DNA of 64,000 nucleotides from Lacrimispora xylanisolvens (GTDB lineage Bacteria > Bacillota > Clostridia > Lachnospirales > Lachnospiraceae). Below the pieces are notes generated by a model, which worked only from the letters and a program-made list of their open reading frames with translations, was not told the origin of the DNA and did not search any database. The position numbers and the translations under genes were made by a program. The stretch lies in the NCBI GenBank assembly GCA_017084465.1, contig CP070896.1, forward strand, positions 4,639,501-4,703,500, in the 5' to 3' direction. Shown in pieces: positions 37,241 to 46,853 of the stretch. Position 1 is the stretch's first letter, and the number at the start of each line of letters is the position of its first letter.

Positions 37241-38184
37241 TGGGCCTTCTTGTGTTAAGAGAACGACTGAAAGAGTTTTATGCAAGGTATGGAATCTATA
37301 TCACTCCTGTTATCAAGTTTATATTCAGTTTCCTGGCATTTTCATTGATGAACAAGAATATTGGATTTATGACGAAGCTGACAGAACCGTTTATACCACT
37401 GGTTCTGGCTTTAGTCTGTTCATTTTTGCCTTATGGTGCCATTTCTTTTGTGGCAGCCAGCTTTATGCTAGCCCATTTATCAGGTATTTCACTGGAGGTT
37501 ACTCTGGTTATGGCTGTGTTTATACTGGTGGTTGGCCTTTTGTATTATGGATTCCAGCCGGGAGACAGCTATCTTCTGGTATTAACACCGGTATTTTTCC
37601 TGTTAAAGATACCCTATGCCATACCTCTGATTGTAGGGCTTTCCGGAGGAATTGTTTCCGTAATCCCGGTGGGGTGCGGCGTTTTTATCTATTTTACTCT
37701 TCTTTATGTAAAACAGAATGCAGGAGTTCTGACCAATGATTTATCCACAGATGAGATGCAGAAGTTCATGCAGCTGATGAAAAGTCTGCTGGCCAATAAA
37801 CTGATGTTAATTATGGTGCTTGCTTTTGTTTTGGCACTGTTAATTGTGGTGATAATCAAAGGGCTGTCTATGGATTATTCCTGGATAGTGGCGATTATTG
37901 CCGGTACAATTGCACAGCTTAGTGTTATTTTCATCGGGGATATCACGGCGGATGTATCGGTATCAGTAATTGGGCTCTTTGGAGGAGTGCTTGTTTCCCT
38001 CATACTGGCCGGTATTTATACTTTTTTCGTTTTTACAGTGGATTATACGCGTACGGAGTACGTACAGTTTGAAGATGATGACTATTATTATTATGTCAAG
38101 GCGGTTCCTAAGCTGACAGTCAGCACCCCTGATGTAAAAGTTCAAAAAATAAATGCCAGAAAGCTCCAGAGACCGCAAAGGTAA
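37237..38184 (+). CDS. conserved polytopic membrane protein of unknown function upstream of cdaA
   Basis: A 315-residue integral membrane protein with about eight or nine helices, for example PLVLALVCSFLPYGAISFV and LMLIMVLAFVLALLIVVII. It carries a short cytosolic tail with FEDDDYYYYVKAVPKL and a basic end. No catalytic motif is seen. It is translationally coupled to the preceding gene and lies 26 bases before cdaA. I recall a similar gene at this position in other Lachnospiraceae, but its function is not known to me. Confidence 0.75.
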   Translation: MMGLLVLRERLKEFYARYGIYITPVIKFIFSFLAFSLMNKNIGFMTKLTEPFIPLVLALVCSFLPYGAISFVAASFMLAHLSGISLEVTLVMAVFILVVGLLYYGFQPGDSYLLVLTPVFFLLKIPYAIPLIVGLSGGIVSVIPVGCGVFIYFTLLYVKQNAGVLTNDLSTDEMQKFMQLMKSLLANKLMLIMVLAFVLALLIVVIIKGLSMDYSWIVAIIAGTIAQLSVIFIGDITADVSVSVIGLFGGVLVSLILAGIYTFFVFTVDYTRTEYVQFEDDDYYYYVKAVPKLTVSTPDVKVQKINARKLQRPQR

Positions 38185-38210
38185 GAAGAACAAAAAGGGA
38201 GGTGGATCAC

Positions 38211-39083
38211 ATGGCAAATTTTTTAGATAAGATGTATTCCTGGGTATCATTCCTTCCCAGAATTTCAAAGACAAATCTGGTTGAGATTATTATCATAGCT
38301 GTTTTGCTGTATGAGCTTCTGACCTGGATTATGAATACGAGAGCCTGGACCCTGTTAAAAGGGATCATAGTAATCTTCGTATTCTATGTCTTTGCTTACG
38401 TTTTCCGTCTGGATAATATTTTCTGGATACTCAATAAGATTGCTGCTCCGGCAGTAACCATGGTAATTGTGATCTTCCAGCCGGAACTTCGCAAAGCGCT
38501 TGAACAGCTGGGAAGCAAGAATCCATTTACCGGAATTCTTACTTTTGACGATGGAAGAGACAATTCCGGATTTACTGATAAGACCATTAATGAACTGGTG
38601 AAAGCCACCTTTGAGATGGCGAAAGTTAAAACAGGAGCCCTGATTGTAATCGAACGCAGCGATTCCTTAAAAGAGATTGAACGGACTGGAATCGAAGTGG
38701 GCGGAGTTGTCAGCAGCCAGCTTCTTATTAACATTTTCGAGCATAATACCCCTCTTCATGACGGTGCTGTAGTTGTCCGGGGGAATCGGGTAGCAGCAGC
38801 GACCTGTTATCTTCCTCTGTCTGATAACATGACCATCAGTAAGGATCTGGGAACCAGACACAGGGCTGCGGTTGGAGTCAGTGAAGTCAGTGACAGCCTG
38901 ACCATCGTGGTTTCTGAGGAAACAGGACGGGTAACGGTTGCGCTAGAGGGAGGATTAAAGCGGATAGCAGATGCAGATATGCTGAGAACCATTCTGGCAG
39001 GAGTCAAGCAGGCGGGAGAGGAAGGAAGCAGGTTCAGGATTTTGAAGGGAAGGCGTAAGAATGAAGGAAAAGCTGTTAAATAA
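38211..39083 (+). CDS. cdaA: diadenylate cyclase CdaA (c-di-AMP synthase)
   Basis: A 290-residue membrane-bound diadenylate cyclase that makes c-di-AMP from two ATP. Three N-terminal helices precede the DAC domain. The catalytic DGA motif is in TPLHDGAVVV and the RHR motif in LGTRHRAAVG. The ATG at 38211 follows GGGAGG; the in-frame GTG at 38202 overlaps that site. Its 3' end overlaps cdaR by 23 bases, the standard arrangement. The product should signal to the BusR-like regulator and to OpuCA, both in this window. Confidence 0.95.
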   Translation: MANFLDKMYSWVSFLPRISKTNLVEIIIIAVLLYELLTWIMNTRAWTLLKGIIVIFVFYVFAYVFRLDNIFWILNKIAAPAVTMVIVIFQPELRKALEQLGSKNPFTGILTFDDGRDNSGFTDKTINELVKATFEMAKVKTGALIVIERSDSLKEIERTGIEVGGVVSSQLLINIFEHNTPLHDGAVVVRGNRVAAATCYLPLSDNMTISKDLGTRHRAAVGVSEVSDSLTIVVSEETGRVTVALEGGLKRIADADMLRTILAGVKQAGEEGSRFRILKGRRKNEGKAVK

Positions 39084-40365
39084 CCTTGGACTGAAAGTTG
39101 CGTCGCTGGTGCTTGCACTTGGAGTCTGGATGGCGGTGGTGAATATATCAAACCCGGTCATTAACGATTCCCAGCTTGTTCCGGTTGAAGTCCGTAACGA
39201 GGAAGCTTTAAAAGCGGCAAACTTAACCTATGAAATTGATGGCAAGAATGTTGTGGCAGTCAGCTATCAGGTGAGAACCAGAGACCGTTCTCTGGTAAAA
39301 GCATCGGACTTTCATGCATACGTTGATTTAAAGGATTATAATGTAACGGGTGCAATTCCTATTACAGTAGAGATCAATAAAGATAAAGAAAGTCTGGTAA
39401 AAAGCGATACCATTGCTGCGAAACCCATGGTAATCCGGATTAAAGCGGAACAGCTGCAGACCAAAAAATTTGACTTGCAGGTGGATACCATAGGAACAGG
39501 GAAAGAGGGTTACAGACCTGGAACCATTAATCTGGTACCGGATAATGTAACGGTGGAAGGACCAGAATCGGTGATTGGACTGATTAATCACATGGGAGTG
39601 GAGATCAAGATTAACAATAATGTGAGTTCTGATTTCAGTTCCTCAGGGACGCCTCTTTTCTATGACGCAAATGGCAATAAGCTGGATCTGACAGATAAGG
39701 TAACTGTAAATAAACCAGAGATTGATTATTATGTCCAGATGTTAAAGGCAAAGGAGCTCCCTCTTAATTATGAGGTTACGGGTCAGGTTGCCAAAGGATA
39801 TCGTTATACAGGACTTGAGACAGAGGTAAAGTCTGTTTCAGTGGTAGGAACCAAGTCGGTGCTTGCCTCTCTTACATCCATTGCAGTATCTTCTGATAAA
39901 CTTAATATTGACGGTGCCACAAAGGATAAAGTGGTACAGCTGGATTTAAGCCAGTATCTGCCGCCGAATACCACCCTTGCAGGTGATAAATATAAAGATG
40001 TATCCGTAAAGCTGAAGGTGGAGCCGCTGACCACCCGAGTATTTACCCTTCAGCTGAATGAACTTGATAAAAAGGGCATGTCTGCGGATTACAGCTATAG
40101 TTTCGATAAACAGACCTGTGATGTTACCGTAAAGGGGCTCAAAGAAGACTTGGATGCATTGAAAGAAGAAAATTTAAATGCAGTACTTGAAGTCTCTGAT
40201 TTAAATCCAGGCACTTATCCAGGACAGCTTCATTTTGAAATTGGAGAAGGGTTTGAGATCACCGTTTACACGCCATTTAATGTAACGGTAGCCATGGAGC
40301 ACACGGGACCTGCACAGACGCAGGAAACCACTGTGTCAAGCACATCAGAAAGTGCGTCACAGTAA
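39061..40365 (+). CDS. cdaR: CdaA regulatory protein CdaR (YbbR domains)
   Basis: A 434-residue protein with one N-terminal membrane helix (GLKVASLVLALGVWMAVVN) and about four extracytoplasmic YbbR repeats, recognisable by recurring P-x-x-V-x-V-x-G strands such as LVPDNVTVEGPESVI. It ends in a Thr/Ser-rich tail. It interacts with CdaA and adjusts its activity in other Firmicutes. It overlaps cdaA and is followed by ptsH. Confidence 0.93.
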   Translation: MKEKLLNNLGLKVASLVLALGVWMAVVNISNPVINDSQLVPVEVRNEEALKAANLTYEIDGKNVVAVSYQVRTRDRSLVKASDFHAYVDLKDYNVTGAIPITVEINKDKESLVKSDTIAAKPMVIRIKAEQLQTKKFDLQVDTIGTGKEGYRPGTINLVPDNVTVEGPESVIGLINHMGVEIKINNNVSSDFSSSGTPLFYDANGNKLDLTDKVTVNKPEIDYYVQMLKAKELPLNYEVTGQVAKGYRYTGLETEVKSVSVVGTKSVLASLTSIAVSSDKLNIDGATKDKVVQLDLSQYLPPNTTLAGDKYKDVSVKLKVEPLTTRVFTLQLNELDKKGMSADYSYSFDKQTCDVTVKGLKEDLDALKEENLNAVLEVSDLNPGTYPGQLHFEIGEGFEITVYTPFNVTVAMEHTGPAQTQETTVSSTSESASQ

Positions 40366-40411
40366 AAAGGGCCTTTTAAGGCATTATGAAGAAAAGTTGG
40401 AGGAATTCAGT

Positions 40412-40675
40412 ATGGTCAGTGCTAAAGTTGTTATAAAGAATCCTACCGGTCTGCACTTGAGACCGGCAGGGATTCTTTGTAGGGAAGCCATGAACTTTAA
40501 TTCAGTGGTGAGCTTTCGTTTTAAGAACACCACTGCCAATGCAAAGAGTGTACTCAGCGTGTTGGGAGCCTGCGTAAAAAGCGGCGATGAGATTACCTTT
40601 GTCTGTGAGGGAGCAGATGAAGAGGAAGCTCTGGCTACCATGATCAAGGCTGTTGAGGGGGGCCTTGGCGAATAG
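40412..40675 (+). CDS. ptsH: phosphocarrier protein HPr
   Basis: An 87-residue HPr. His15 in PTGLHLRPAG is the phosphorylation site from enzyme I, and Ser46 in NAKSVLSVLG is the HPr-kinase site of Gram-positive catabolite control. The ATG at 40412 follows TTGGAGGA. It lies directly before ptsI. The length is standard. Confidence 0.95.
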   Translation: MVSAKVVIKNPTGLHLRPAGILCREAMNFNSVVSFRFKNTTANAKSVLSVLGACVKSGDEITFVCEGADEEEALATMIKAVEGGLGE

Positions 40676-40708
40676 ATTTTATCATTTTTAATTAATAAGG
40701 AGGATTTT

Positions 40709-42424
40709 ATGTTTAAAGGAACAAGCGCATCTGCGGGAATCGGAATTGGGAAAGCCGTTATCGTAGAAGAGACAGAACTGAAGATTAAAAAAGACACAAT
40801 TACAGATGTGGATGCGGAAAAAGCCCGCTTTCAGAGGGCTGTAAACCAGGCGATGGAAGAAACTGATGCTCTGGCAAAGGATCTTGCCACAAGAGTGGGA
40901 GAAAAGGAGGCGGAGATTCTTAACGGACATCTTCTGCTGCTTTCAGATCCCATGCTGGTAGGTGAAATTGAAACTTCCATTTCAGGGGAGATGGTTAACA
41001 GCGAATTTGCAATTGAGACTGTATGCAACACGTATGCGGATATGTTTGCCTCCATGGGAGATGAACTGATGCAGCAGCGTGCTACCGATATGAGGGATAT
41101 TAAGACCCGCATGCAAAAGATATTACTGGGTGTCAGTTCCGTGGATATCGGAGCTCTTCCGGCAGGAAGCGTGATTGTGGCAAGAGATTTAACTCCGTCC
41201 ATGACAGCTGGAATTAATCCTGCCAATGTAACTGGTATTGTGACAGAACTGGGTGGAAAGACATCACACAGTGCGATTCTTGCAAGAGCCCTGGAGATTC
41301 CGGCAGTTGTTGCATTAGATGGCATCATGAGCCAGATTACAGACGGTACACAACTTATCTTAGATGGATCAGAGGGAGTAGTATTTGCTGACCCGGATCA
41401 GGCAGTAAGAGAAGAGTACACTGCAAAAAGAGATGTATTTTTAAAGGAAAAGAAAGAACTGGAACAGTACATTGGAAAACCAACTGTGACAAAAGATGGA
41501 GTGACCATTGAACTGGTTGCCAACATTGGAAAACCGGAAGATGTGGATAAGGTTCTTCAGTATGACGGAGAAGGCGTTGGCCTGTTCCGGACAGAGTTCC
41601 TTTTTATGGACCGGACCAGCATGCCTACGGAAGAGGAACAGTTTGAAGCATACCGCAAGGTAGCATCAGCCATGAACGGCAAGCCAGTTATTATCCGTAC
41701 TCTGGATATCGGCGGAGACAAAGAAATCCCGTATATGGGACTGGAAAAGGATGAGAATCCATTCCTTGGATATCGTGCGATCCGTTTCTGTCTGGACCGC
41801 AAGGATGACGTTTACCGTCCCCAGCTTCGGGCGCTTTTAAGAGCAAGCGCATTTGGTAATATCCGCATTATGGTTCCTATGGTAACTTGTCTTGAGGAAT
41901 ACCGGGAAGCAAAGGCTTTGATCGAAGAGATTAAAAAAGAACTGGATGAAGCATCCATTTCATATAAAAAGGATATTCAGGTCGGAATCATGGTGGAAAC
42001 AGCGGCAGCTTCACTGATGGCAGATGTATTTGCAAAAGAAGTTGATTTCTTCAGTATCGGCACCAATGATCTGACTCAGTACACCATGTCTGTAGACCGT
42101 GGTAATGACAAGGTATCCTACCTCTACTCACCACTTAATCCGGCTGTTTTAAGAAGCATCCGCCATGTGATTGAGTGTGGTAGAAAAGAAGGAATTATGG
42201 TAGGTATGTGTGGAGAAGCTGCAAGCGATCCCATGCTGATCCCCCTTCTTCTGGCATTTGGCTTAAATGAGTTCAGTATGAGTGCTTCTGCTATTTTAAA
42301 TGCAAGAAAGCTGATTACCGGATACAGCACACAGGAGCTTAAGGAAGTTGCCCAGCAGGCCATGACTTTTGTTACTGTAAAAGAAGTAGAAGATTATATG
42401 AAAGATTTTATTAGTCGTTCCTAA
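40709..42424 (+). CDS. ptsI: PTS enzyme I (phosphoenolpyruvate-protein phosphotransferase)
   Basis: A 571-residue enzyme I that moves phosphate from phosphoenolpyruvate to HPr. The phospho-histidine is His187 in GGKTSHSAILARA. The PEP-binding barrel shows GVGLFRTEFLF, RTLDIGGDKEIPY and, near the end, SIGTNDLTQY and GMCGEAASDP. Full length and intact. The SD is AAGGAGGA. Confidence 0.96.
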   Translation: MFKGTSASAGIGIGKAVIVEETELKIKKDTITDVDAEKARFQRAVNQAMEETDALAKDLATRVGEKEAEILNGHLLLLSDPMLVGEIETSISGEMVNSEFAIETVCNTYADMFASMGDELMQQRATDMRDIKTRMQKILLGVSSVDIGALPAGSVIVARDLTPSMTAGINPANVTGIVTELGGKTSHSAILARALEIPAVVALDGIMSQITDGTQLILDGSEGVVFADPDQAVREEYTAKRDVFLKEKKELEQYIGKPTVTKDGVTIELVANIGKPEDVDKVLQYDGEGVGLFRTEFLFMDRTSMPTEEEQFEAYRKVASAMNGKPVIIRTLDIGGDKEIPYMGLEKDENPFLGYRAIRFCLDRKDDVYRPQLRALLRASAFGNIRIMVPMVTCLEEYREAKALIEEIKKELDEASISYKKDIQVGIMVETAAASLMADVFAKEVDFFSIGTNDLTQYTMSVDRGNDKVSYLYSPLNPAVLRSIRHVIECGRKEGIMVGMCGEAASDPMLIPLLLAFGLNEFSMSASAILNARKLITGYSTQELKEVAQQAMTFVTVKEVEDYMKDFISRS

Positions 42425-42442
42425 TGGAATGAATGGGAAAGA

Positions 42443-42477
42443 ATGCAGCTGTTGCCGTTAAGGCGGCTGCATTTTTC
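42443..42477 (+). terminator. intrinsic terminator after ptsI
   Basis: ATGCAGC (42443-42449) pairs with GCTGCAT (42466-42472), with further inner pairing TTGCC/GGC, followed by TTTTT. Confidence 0.85.
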
Positions 42478-42524
42478 CGAAAAAAGGTGAAAAGGCGATT
42501 ATTTACAAAAGGGGATATGTTACG

Positions 42525-43820
42525 ATGAGCGTTTATCTGATCAGTTATGCAGCATCTTATCTATTTGCAAGAGCCGGTTATTATTGGCTTTCCGGTTTAA
42601 TCCTCATGCTTGCGGCACTCTTTCTCTACTGGTATGATTACAGGAGAACGGAGAATATCATTCATTTACGGGGATTGTTTTCCTTGTTCTGGGGAGGCGG
42701 AGAGGGCGTTGCCTGCTTAAAGCTTTCTCAGCTTTCTTCTGATTGGAGTATCATTACCTGGCTTTGTTTTCTGGTTGCATACTTAGGCTTTTATATGACC
42801 TTTGAATTTATGGTCCGAACACAGGGCTCTGCAGGAGGACAGCGTTCCAGCTGGTTTAGTTTTAAAGGATACGAAAAACCTCTTTTTCTGGCTATGCTGC
42901 TGACCACGGTACTGTCCCTTGGCGCATTTTTAATTGAGGCGGCTATACTGGGATTTATCCCGTTTTTCATTAAGGGAATGCCTCATGCCTATTCCACATT
43001 CCATATTACGGGAATTCATTATTTTACTGTGTCCTGCGTTCTGGTACCAGCTCTTTCTGTGCTGTATTTCAGCATTGAGCAGGGACGAAACGGATTCAGA
43101 CTGGTTCTTACTGTGCTGATGGACTTAATCGCCTGTGCGATTCCGGTATTATGCGTTTCCCGTTTTCAGCTGATCCTGGCTGTAGGTCTGGCGATTCTTA
43201 CCTATATTGCCATGGAGCACAGGCTGAAGATCATATACGGAGTGGGGCTTTTGCTTGGAATGATTCCTATTTATGTGATTCTTACCATAGCAAGAGGTCA
43301 TGATGTTACTTACTTAAACGGTATTTTTCAGATGAAATACAGCCAGATGCCTATTTTCATCACACAGCCGTACATGTATATTGCCAATAACTATGATAAT
43401 TTTAACTGCCTGGTGGAATGGCTTCCTTCCCATACCTTTGGACTAAGAACGCTGTTTCCTTTATGGGCGCTTTCCGGATTAAAATTCCTGGTACCTGCTT
43501 TGGTGGATTTTCCTATTTATGTGACCAAAGAAGAACTGACTACAGTGACTCTTTTTTTACGATTCCTTTTATGATTTTGGCATCGTGGGAGTCATCTTGT
43601 TCAGCTGTATCCTGGGTGCAGTGGCATTTTTTTCCTGATGCGGCTTGTAAAGCGGGTGAGAAATCCAATTGGCTATCTGTTTTATGCCCAGTTCGCCATG
43701 TATTTAATTCTGTCATTTTTTACAACCTGGTACAGTAACCCTGCAACCTGGTTTTACTTCGCACTGACTGGTGCATTGTATGTGTTCTGTTCCTGGAAGA
43801 ATAACGGAAGGCATGAATAA
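42525..43820 (+). CDS. O-antigen/oligosaccharide polymerase-like membrane protein, two apparent frameshifts
   Basis: About 431 residues with ten or more membrane helices and one long extracytoplasmic loop (around MKYSQMPIFITQPYMYIANN), resembling the oligosaccharide repeat-unit polymerase (Wzy/EpsG-like) family. T runs at 43552-43558 (one base gained) and 43627-43633 (one lost) shift the frame twice. The corrected stretch TPFYDSFYDFGIVGVILFS matches the conserved terminal part of such polymerases. No glycosyltransferase genes are nearby, so the polymer is unknown. Confidence 0.7.
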
Positions 43821-43838
43821 AAGAATACTCATAAGAAG

Positions 43839-43882
43839 ATGCGCATGGATCTGGCTAATAACCGGATTCATGCGCATGTTTT
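43839..43882. terminator. bidirectional terminator between convergent genes
   Basis: ATGCGCATGGATCTGG (43839-43854) and CCGGATTCATGCGCAT (43862-43877) pair along nearly all of their length. T-rich sequence follows on the plus side and on the reverse side. Confidence 0.82.
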
Positions 43883-43898
43883 ATGTCTGGCAGTTATA

Positions 43899-44753
43899 TT
43901 ATAAAAAACCAGTATCCTCTTTTATGGTCTCTGATGGCGAGATGTGAAACTTATTTTTATAAGCTCTGGAGAACGTAGAATAATTTTTAAATCCGCAGGA
44001 AAAACACACGTCGGTAACAGAGATGCCGGTTCTTAAGCGTTCTCTTGCCAGCAGAAGGCGCTTTTCCGTAATATAATCAAAGAGGGTATAGCCTGTCTCT
44101 TCTTTAAAAAGATGCATCAGATGATAGCGGCTGATAAAAAAAGATTCTGCGATTAAATCCACGGTCATGTCTTCCGTCAGGTGGCTGTTAATATGATCCA
44201 TAATACTTAAGATCCTGGCATCTCCGGTAGATGGTGGCAGATACTGGACTCTGTTTGTCAGAGAGGCACGGTTTAACTGAATCATAAATTCAAGAAAAAC
44301 TACCTGGCAGTATAAATCTTTTGCATATCCGTCATGGGTGCAGGCATATTCTAAATTGGTTAATGTCCGGTACAAACTGCTCTTTTCCATGGAGTGGATT
44401 CTCAGTACATGGGAATGGAGCTCTCTGGATTTTTGAAAGCAGGCGCTTAGATCATAGTCATCTGACTGGTATGCGTTTAAAAATCCGGGTGAAAGATAGA
44501 CAATGATTCGTTCATAAGGAATGTGTGCTGCTATATCCGGCCGGTGTATGTCGTTATGGCTTACTAAAATGATGTCATATGGTTCCAGAGAATAGGCGCA
44601 CCCCTCAATCCTGTATGTAACTGATCCCTGGATAAAAATAATAATTTTATCAAAATCATGATAGTGGAAATCATAGCTTAGCTTACCTTCGTCCATAAGG
44701 TGAAACAGCTTAAAATTGCTGTTTAGATATCCCCGTTTTTCATAGTTATTCAT
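43899..44753 (-). CDS. AraC-family regulator with cupin sensor domain
   Basis: About 284 residues. The N-terminal cupin-like barrel shows DFHYHDFDKIIIFIQG and a later DIHRPD, and the C-terminus has AraC helices (VDLIAESFFISRYHLMHLF, then VTDVCFSCGFKNYSTFSRA). The ATG at 44753 is favoured over the GTG at 44768, which abuts the GGGAGG site, although the spacing is then long. It is divergent from ddl and could regulate the ddl-dapF pair. Confidence 0.88.
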   Translation of the reverse strand: MNNYEKRGYLNSNFKLFHLMDEGKLSYDFHYHDFDKIIIFIQGSVTYRIEGCAYSLEPYDIILVSHNDIHRPDIAAHIPYERIIVYLSPGFLNAYQSDDYDLSACFQKSRELHSHVLRIHSMEKSSLYRTLTNLEYACTHDGYAKDLYCQVVFLEFMIQLNRASLTNRVQYLPPSTGDARILSIMDHINSHLTEDMTVDLIAESFFISRYHLMHLFKEETGYTLFDYITEKRLLLARERLRTGISVTDVCFSCGFKNYSTFSRAYKNKFHISPSETIKEDTGFL

Positions 44754-44890
44754 TTTGGCTGGTGACACCTCCCTTCCGTTTTATAATACAACACAATTTG
44801 CAATATATAAAGCATTATATTGATAGAAATGCTGGAAAGTGCTGTTTATAATAGATAGTATCAATCAAATACTGGAATGAAAAGGAATGA

Positions 44891-45916
44891 ATGATGAAAA
44901 TAGCAGTACTGGCGGGCGGATACAGCCCGGAACGGGAAGTGTCCTTATCCTCAGGAGCCATGATTACAAATGCGCTGATGGAGCAGGGGCATGAAGTATG
45001 TTTGATAGATTCTTATCTGGGAATTCCGGACGGAGAAGAAATCCGGTTTTACCGTTTAAAAGACGGCTTGGAATTTTCCAGTCACATTGGCGAGAACGCT
45101 CCTGATTTAGAACATGTGAAACGGAGGGGCAGCCTGCGTGGAATTATGGGAAACCGGGTGATGGAAGCATGTATGGAGTCGGAGATGGTTTTTCTGGCGC
45201 TTCATGGAGGAGCAGGAGAAAACGGACAGATTCAGGCAATTCTTGACGGTTTTGGGATTCCTTATACGGGAACCGGGTACGAAGGCTGTTTTAAAGCCAT
45301 GGATAAGCATCTGGCTAAGCTTTTAATGCGGGAGGAGAATATTAAAACTCCTGAATGGAGACTTTATGAAAAAGGATCCGATGCAGAACCTTTTGTATTT
45401 CCCTGTGTTGTCAAACCATGCGGTTGCGGGTCCAGTGTAGGAGTAACCATGGTGGAAGAGGAAGAGCAGTGGAAGAAGGCACTTGAAACTGCATTTTCCT
45501 GTGAAAACACAGTACTTGCCGAGGCGAAAGTAACTGGCAGGGAATTTTCAGTGGGTATACTTGGAGGAACAGCACTTCCGGCTATTGAGATTAAGCCCAT
45601 AAGCGGCTTTTATGATTATGAGAACAAATACCAGCCGGGTAAGACAGAGGAGATCTGTCCTGCCAGCCTTTCAAAAGAGGAAGCGGATCATCTTGCGGAT
45701 CTGGCTGTAAAAGTACATAAGACTCTTTCACTTGGTTATTACTCCAGAGTGGATTTTATGATGGAACAAGATGGCAGTATCTACTGTCTGGAAGCAAATA
45801 CATTACCGGGGATGACACCTTACAGCTTACTTCCCCAGGAAGCAAAAGCTGCAGGAATCTCTTATCAGGAACTGTGTGACTTAATTGTCAGACACGGGAA
45901 AGGGGCATTAGAATGA
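44891..45916 (+). CDS. ddl: D-alanine--D-alanine ligase
   Basis: A 341-residue ATP-grasp ligase. GGYSPEREVSLSSG is the N-terminal signature, ALHGGAGENGQIQ the substrate loop, KPCGCGSSVGVT the grasp loop, and FYDYENKYQPGKTE the omega loop. RVDFMMEQDG and LEANTLPGMTPYS are metal-binding elements. It makes the D-Ala-D-Ala dipeptide of peptidoglycan. Start is ATG 44891 (or the next ATG, 44894) after AAAGGAATGA. The stop overlaps the DapF-like gene, an unusual pairing that suggests a dedicated D-amino-acid or wall function; a related ligase specificity is not excluded. Confidence 0.87.
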   Translation: MMKIAVLAGGYSPEREVSLSSGAMITNALMEQGHEVCLIDSYLGIPDGEEIRFYRLKDGLEFSSHIGENAPDLEHVKRRGSLRGIMGNRVMEACMESEMVFLALHGGAGENGQIQAILDGFGIPYTGTGYEGCFKAMDKHLAKLLMREENIKTPEWRLYEKGSDAEPFVFPCVVKPCGCGSSVGVTMVEEEEQWKKALETAFSCENTVLAEAKVTGREFSVGILGGTALPAIEIKPISGFYDYENKYQPGKTEEICPASLSKEEADHLADLAVKVHKTLSLGYYSRVDFMMEQDGSIYCLEANTLPGMTPYSLLPQEAKAAGISYQELCDLIVRHGKGALE

Positions 45917-46773
45917 ATATAACTTTGGAAAAATATCATGGTCTTGGAAATGATTATCTTATTTTTGATCCCAATAAAAATGAATGCAAACTGACAAAGG
46001 AGAATATCCGGCTGATTTGTGACCGGAACTTCGGTGTAGGCTCAGACGGGCTGTTGGTTGGACCCATCATGGGGCAGGATAAGCTGGAAGTAAAAATATT
46101 AAATCCCGATGGAAGTGAAGCTGAGTTAAGCGGAAACGGTGTGCGGATATTCGGAAAATATTTAAAGGATGCCGGTTATGTCCAGAAAAATAAGTTTGTA
46201 ATTAACACTTTAAGCGGAGAGCAGACCATCCAGTATTTAAACGAAGAGGGAACCAAGATTAAAGTTTCCATGGGCAAACTCAGCTTTTACAGTGATGAAA
46301 TACCTGTTACAGGCCCGAGAAGAGAGGTTTTAAATGAAACCATGCTGTTTGGAAGCATCCCTTACCGCGTTACCTGTGTAAGTATCGGAAATCCCCACTG
46401 TGTGATCTGGTTAAATGATATATCAAAGGATCTGGTATGCCGGATCGGGAAACATTCTGAAAATGCCGGGTATTTCCCGGAACGGATTAATACCCAGCTT
46501 TTAAAGGTACTGGACCGCACCAATATTGAGATTGAGATCTATGAAAGAGGCGCTGGTTATACCCTTGCCTCAGGAACCAGCGGCTGCGCAGCAGCAGGAG
46601 CCGCATACCGTATGGGGCTGACAGATCCAAAGATGTATGTGCATATGCCAGGCGGGGTTCTGGAAGTGGAAATTAAGGAAGATTACAGTGTTCTGATGAC
46701 AGGTGAAGTGGGTTATGTAGGCAGATTTACCCTGTCTCATGAATTTGCAGAACAAGTGAAGGCACTTCAGTAA
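45913..46773 (+). CDS. dapF: diaminopimelate-epimerase-like protein lacking the first catalytic cysteine
   Basis: A 286-residue member of the DapF family: N-terminal KYHGLGNDYLIFD, RNFGVGSDGL, FNPDGSE-like LNPDGSEAELSGNGVR, GNPHCVIW and ERGAGYTLASGTSGCAAAG. Canonical DapF uses two cysteines. The second is present (Cys225), but the first, expected in GNGxRC, is Ile79 (GNGVRIF). The normal two-base racemisation should therefore be impaired, or the enzyme acts on another substrate or by another mechanism. It overlaps ddl by four bases and ends in a terminator. The symbol denotes family only. Confidence 0.78.
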   Translation: MNITLEKYHGLGNDYLIFDPNKNECKLTKENIRLICDRNFGVGSDGLLVGPIMGQDKLEVKILNPDGSEAELSGNGVRIFGKYLKDAGYVQKNKFVINTLSGEQTIQYLNEEGTKIKVSMGKLSFYSDEIPVTGPRREVLNETMLFGSIPYRVTCVSIGNPHCVIWLNDISKDLVCRIGKHSENAGYFPERINTQLLKVLDRTNIEIEIYERGAGYTLASGTSGCAAAGAAYRMGLTDPKMYVHMPGGVLEVEIKEDYSVLMTGEVGYVGRFTLSHEFAEQVKALQ

Positions 46774-46787
46774 AAAGAAATAGTTAG

Positions 46788-46853
46788 GCATGACAGCCGT
46801 CCCGGGAAGCAGTCTGAGAAAAACTGACAGCTTCCGTGGCTGTCATGCTTTTT
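46788..46853 (+). terminator. intrinsic terminator of the ddl-dapF operon
   Basis: GCATGACAGCC (46788-46798) and GGCTGTCATGC (46838-46848) are perfectly complementary, with an inner GGAAGC/GCTTCC pair, followed by TTTTT. Confidence 0.9.
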
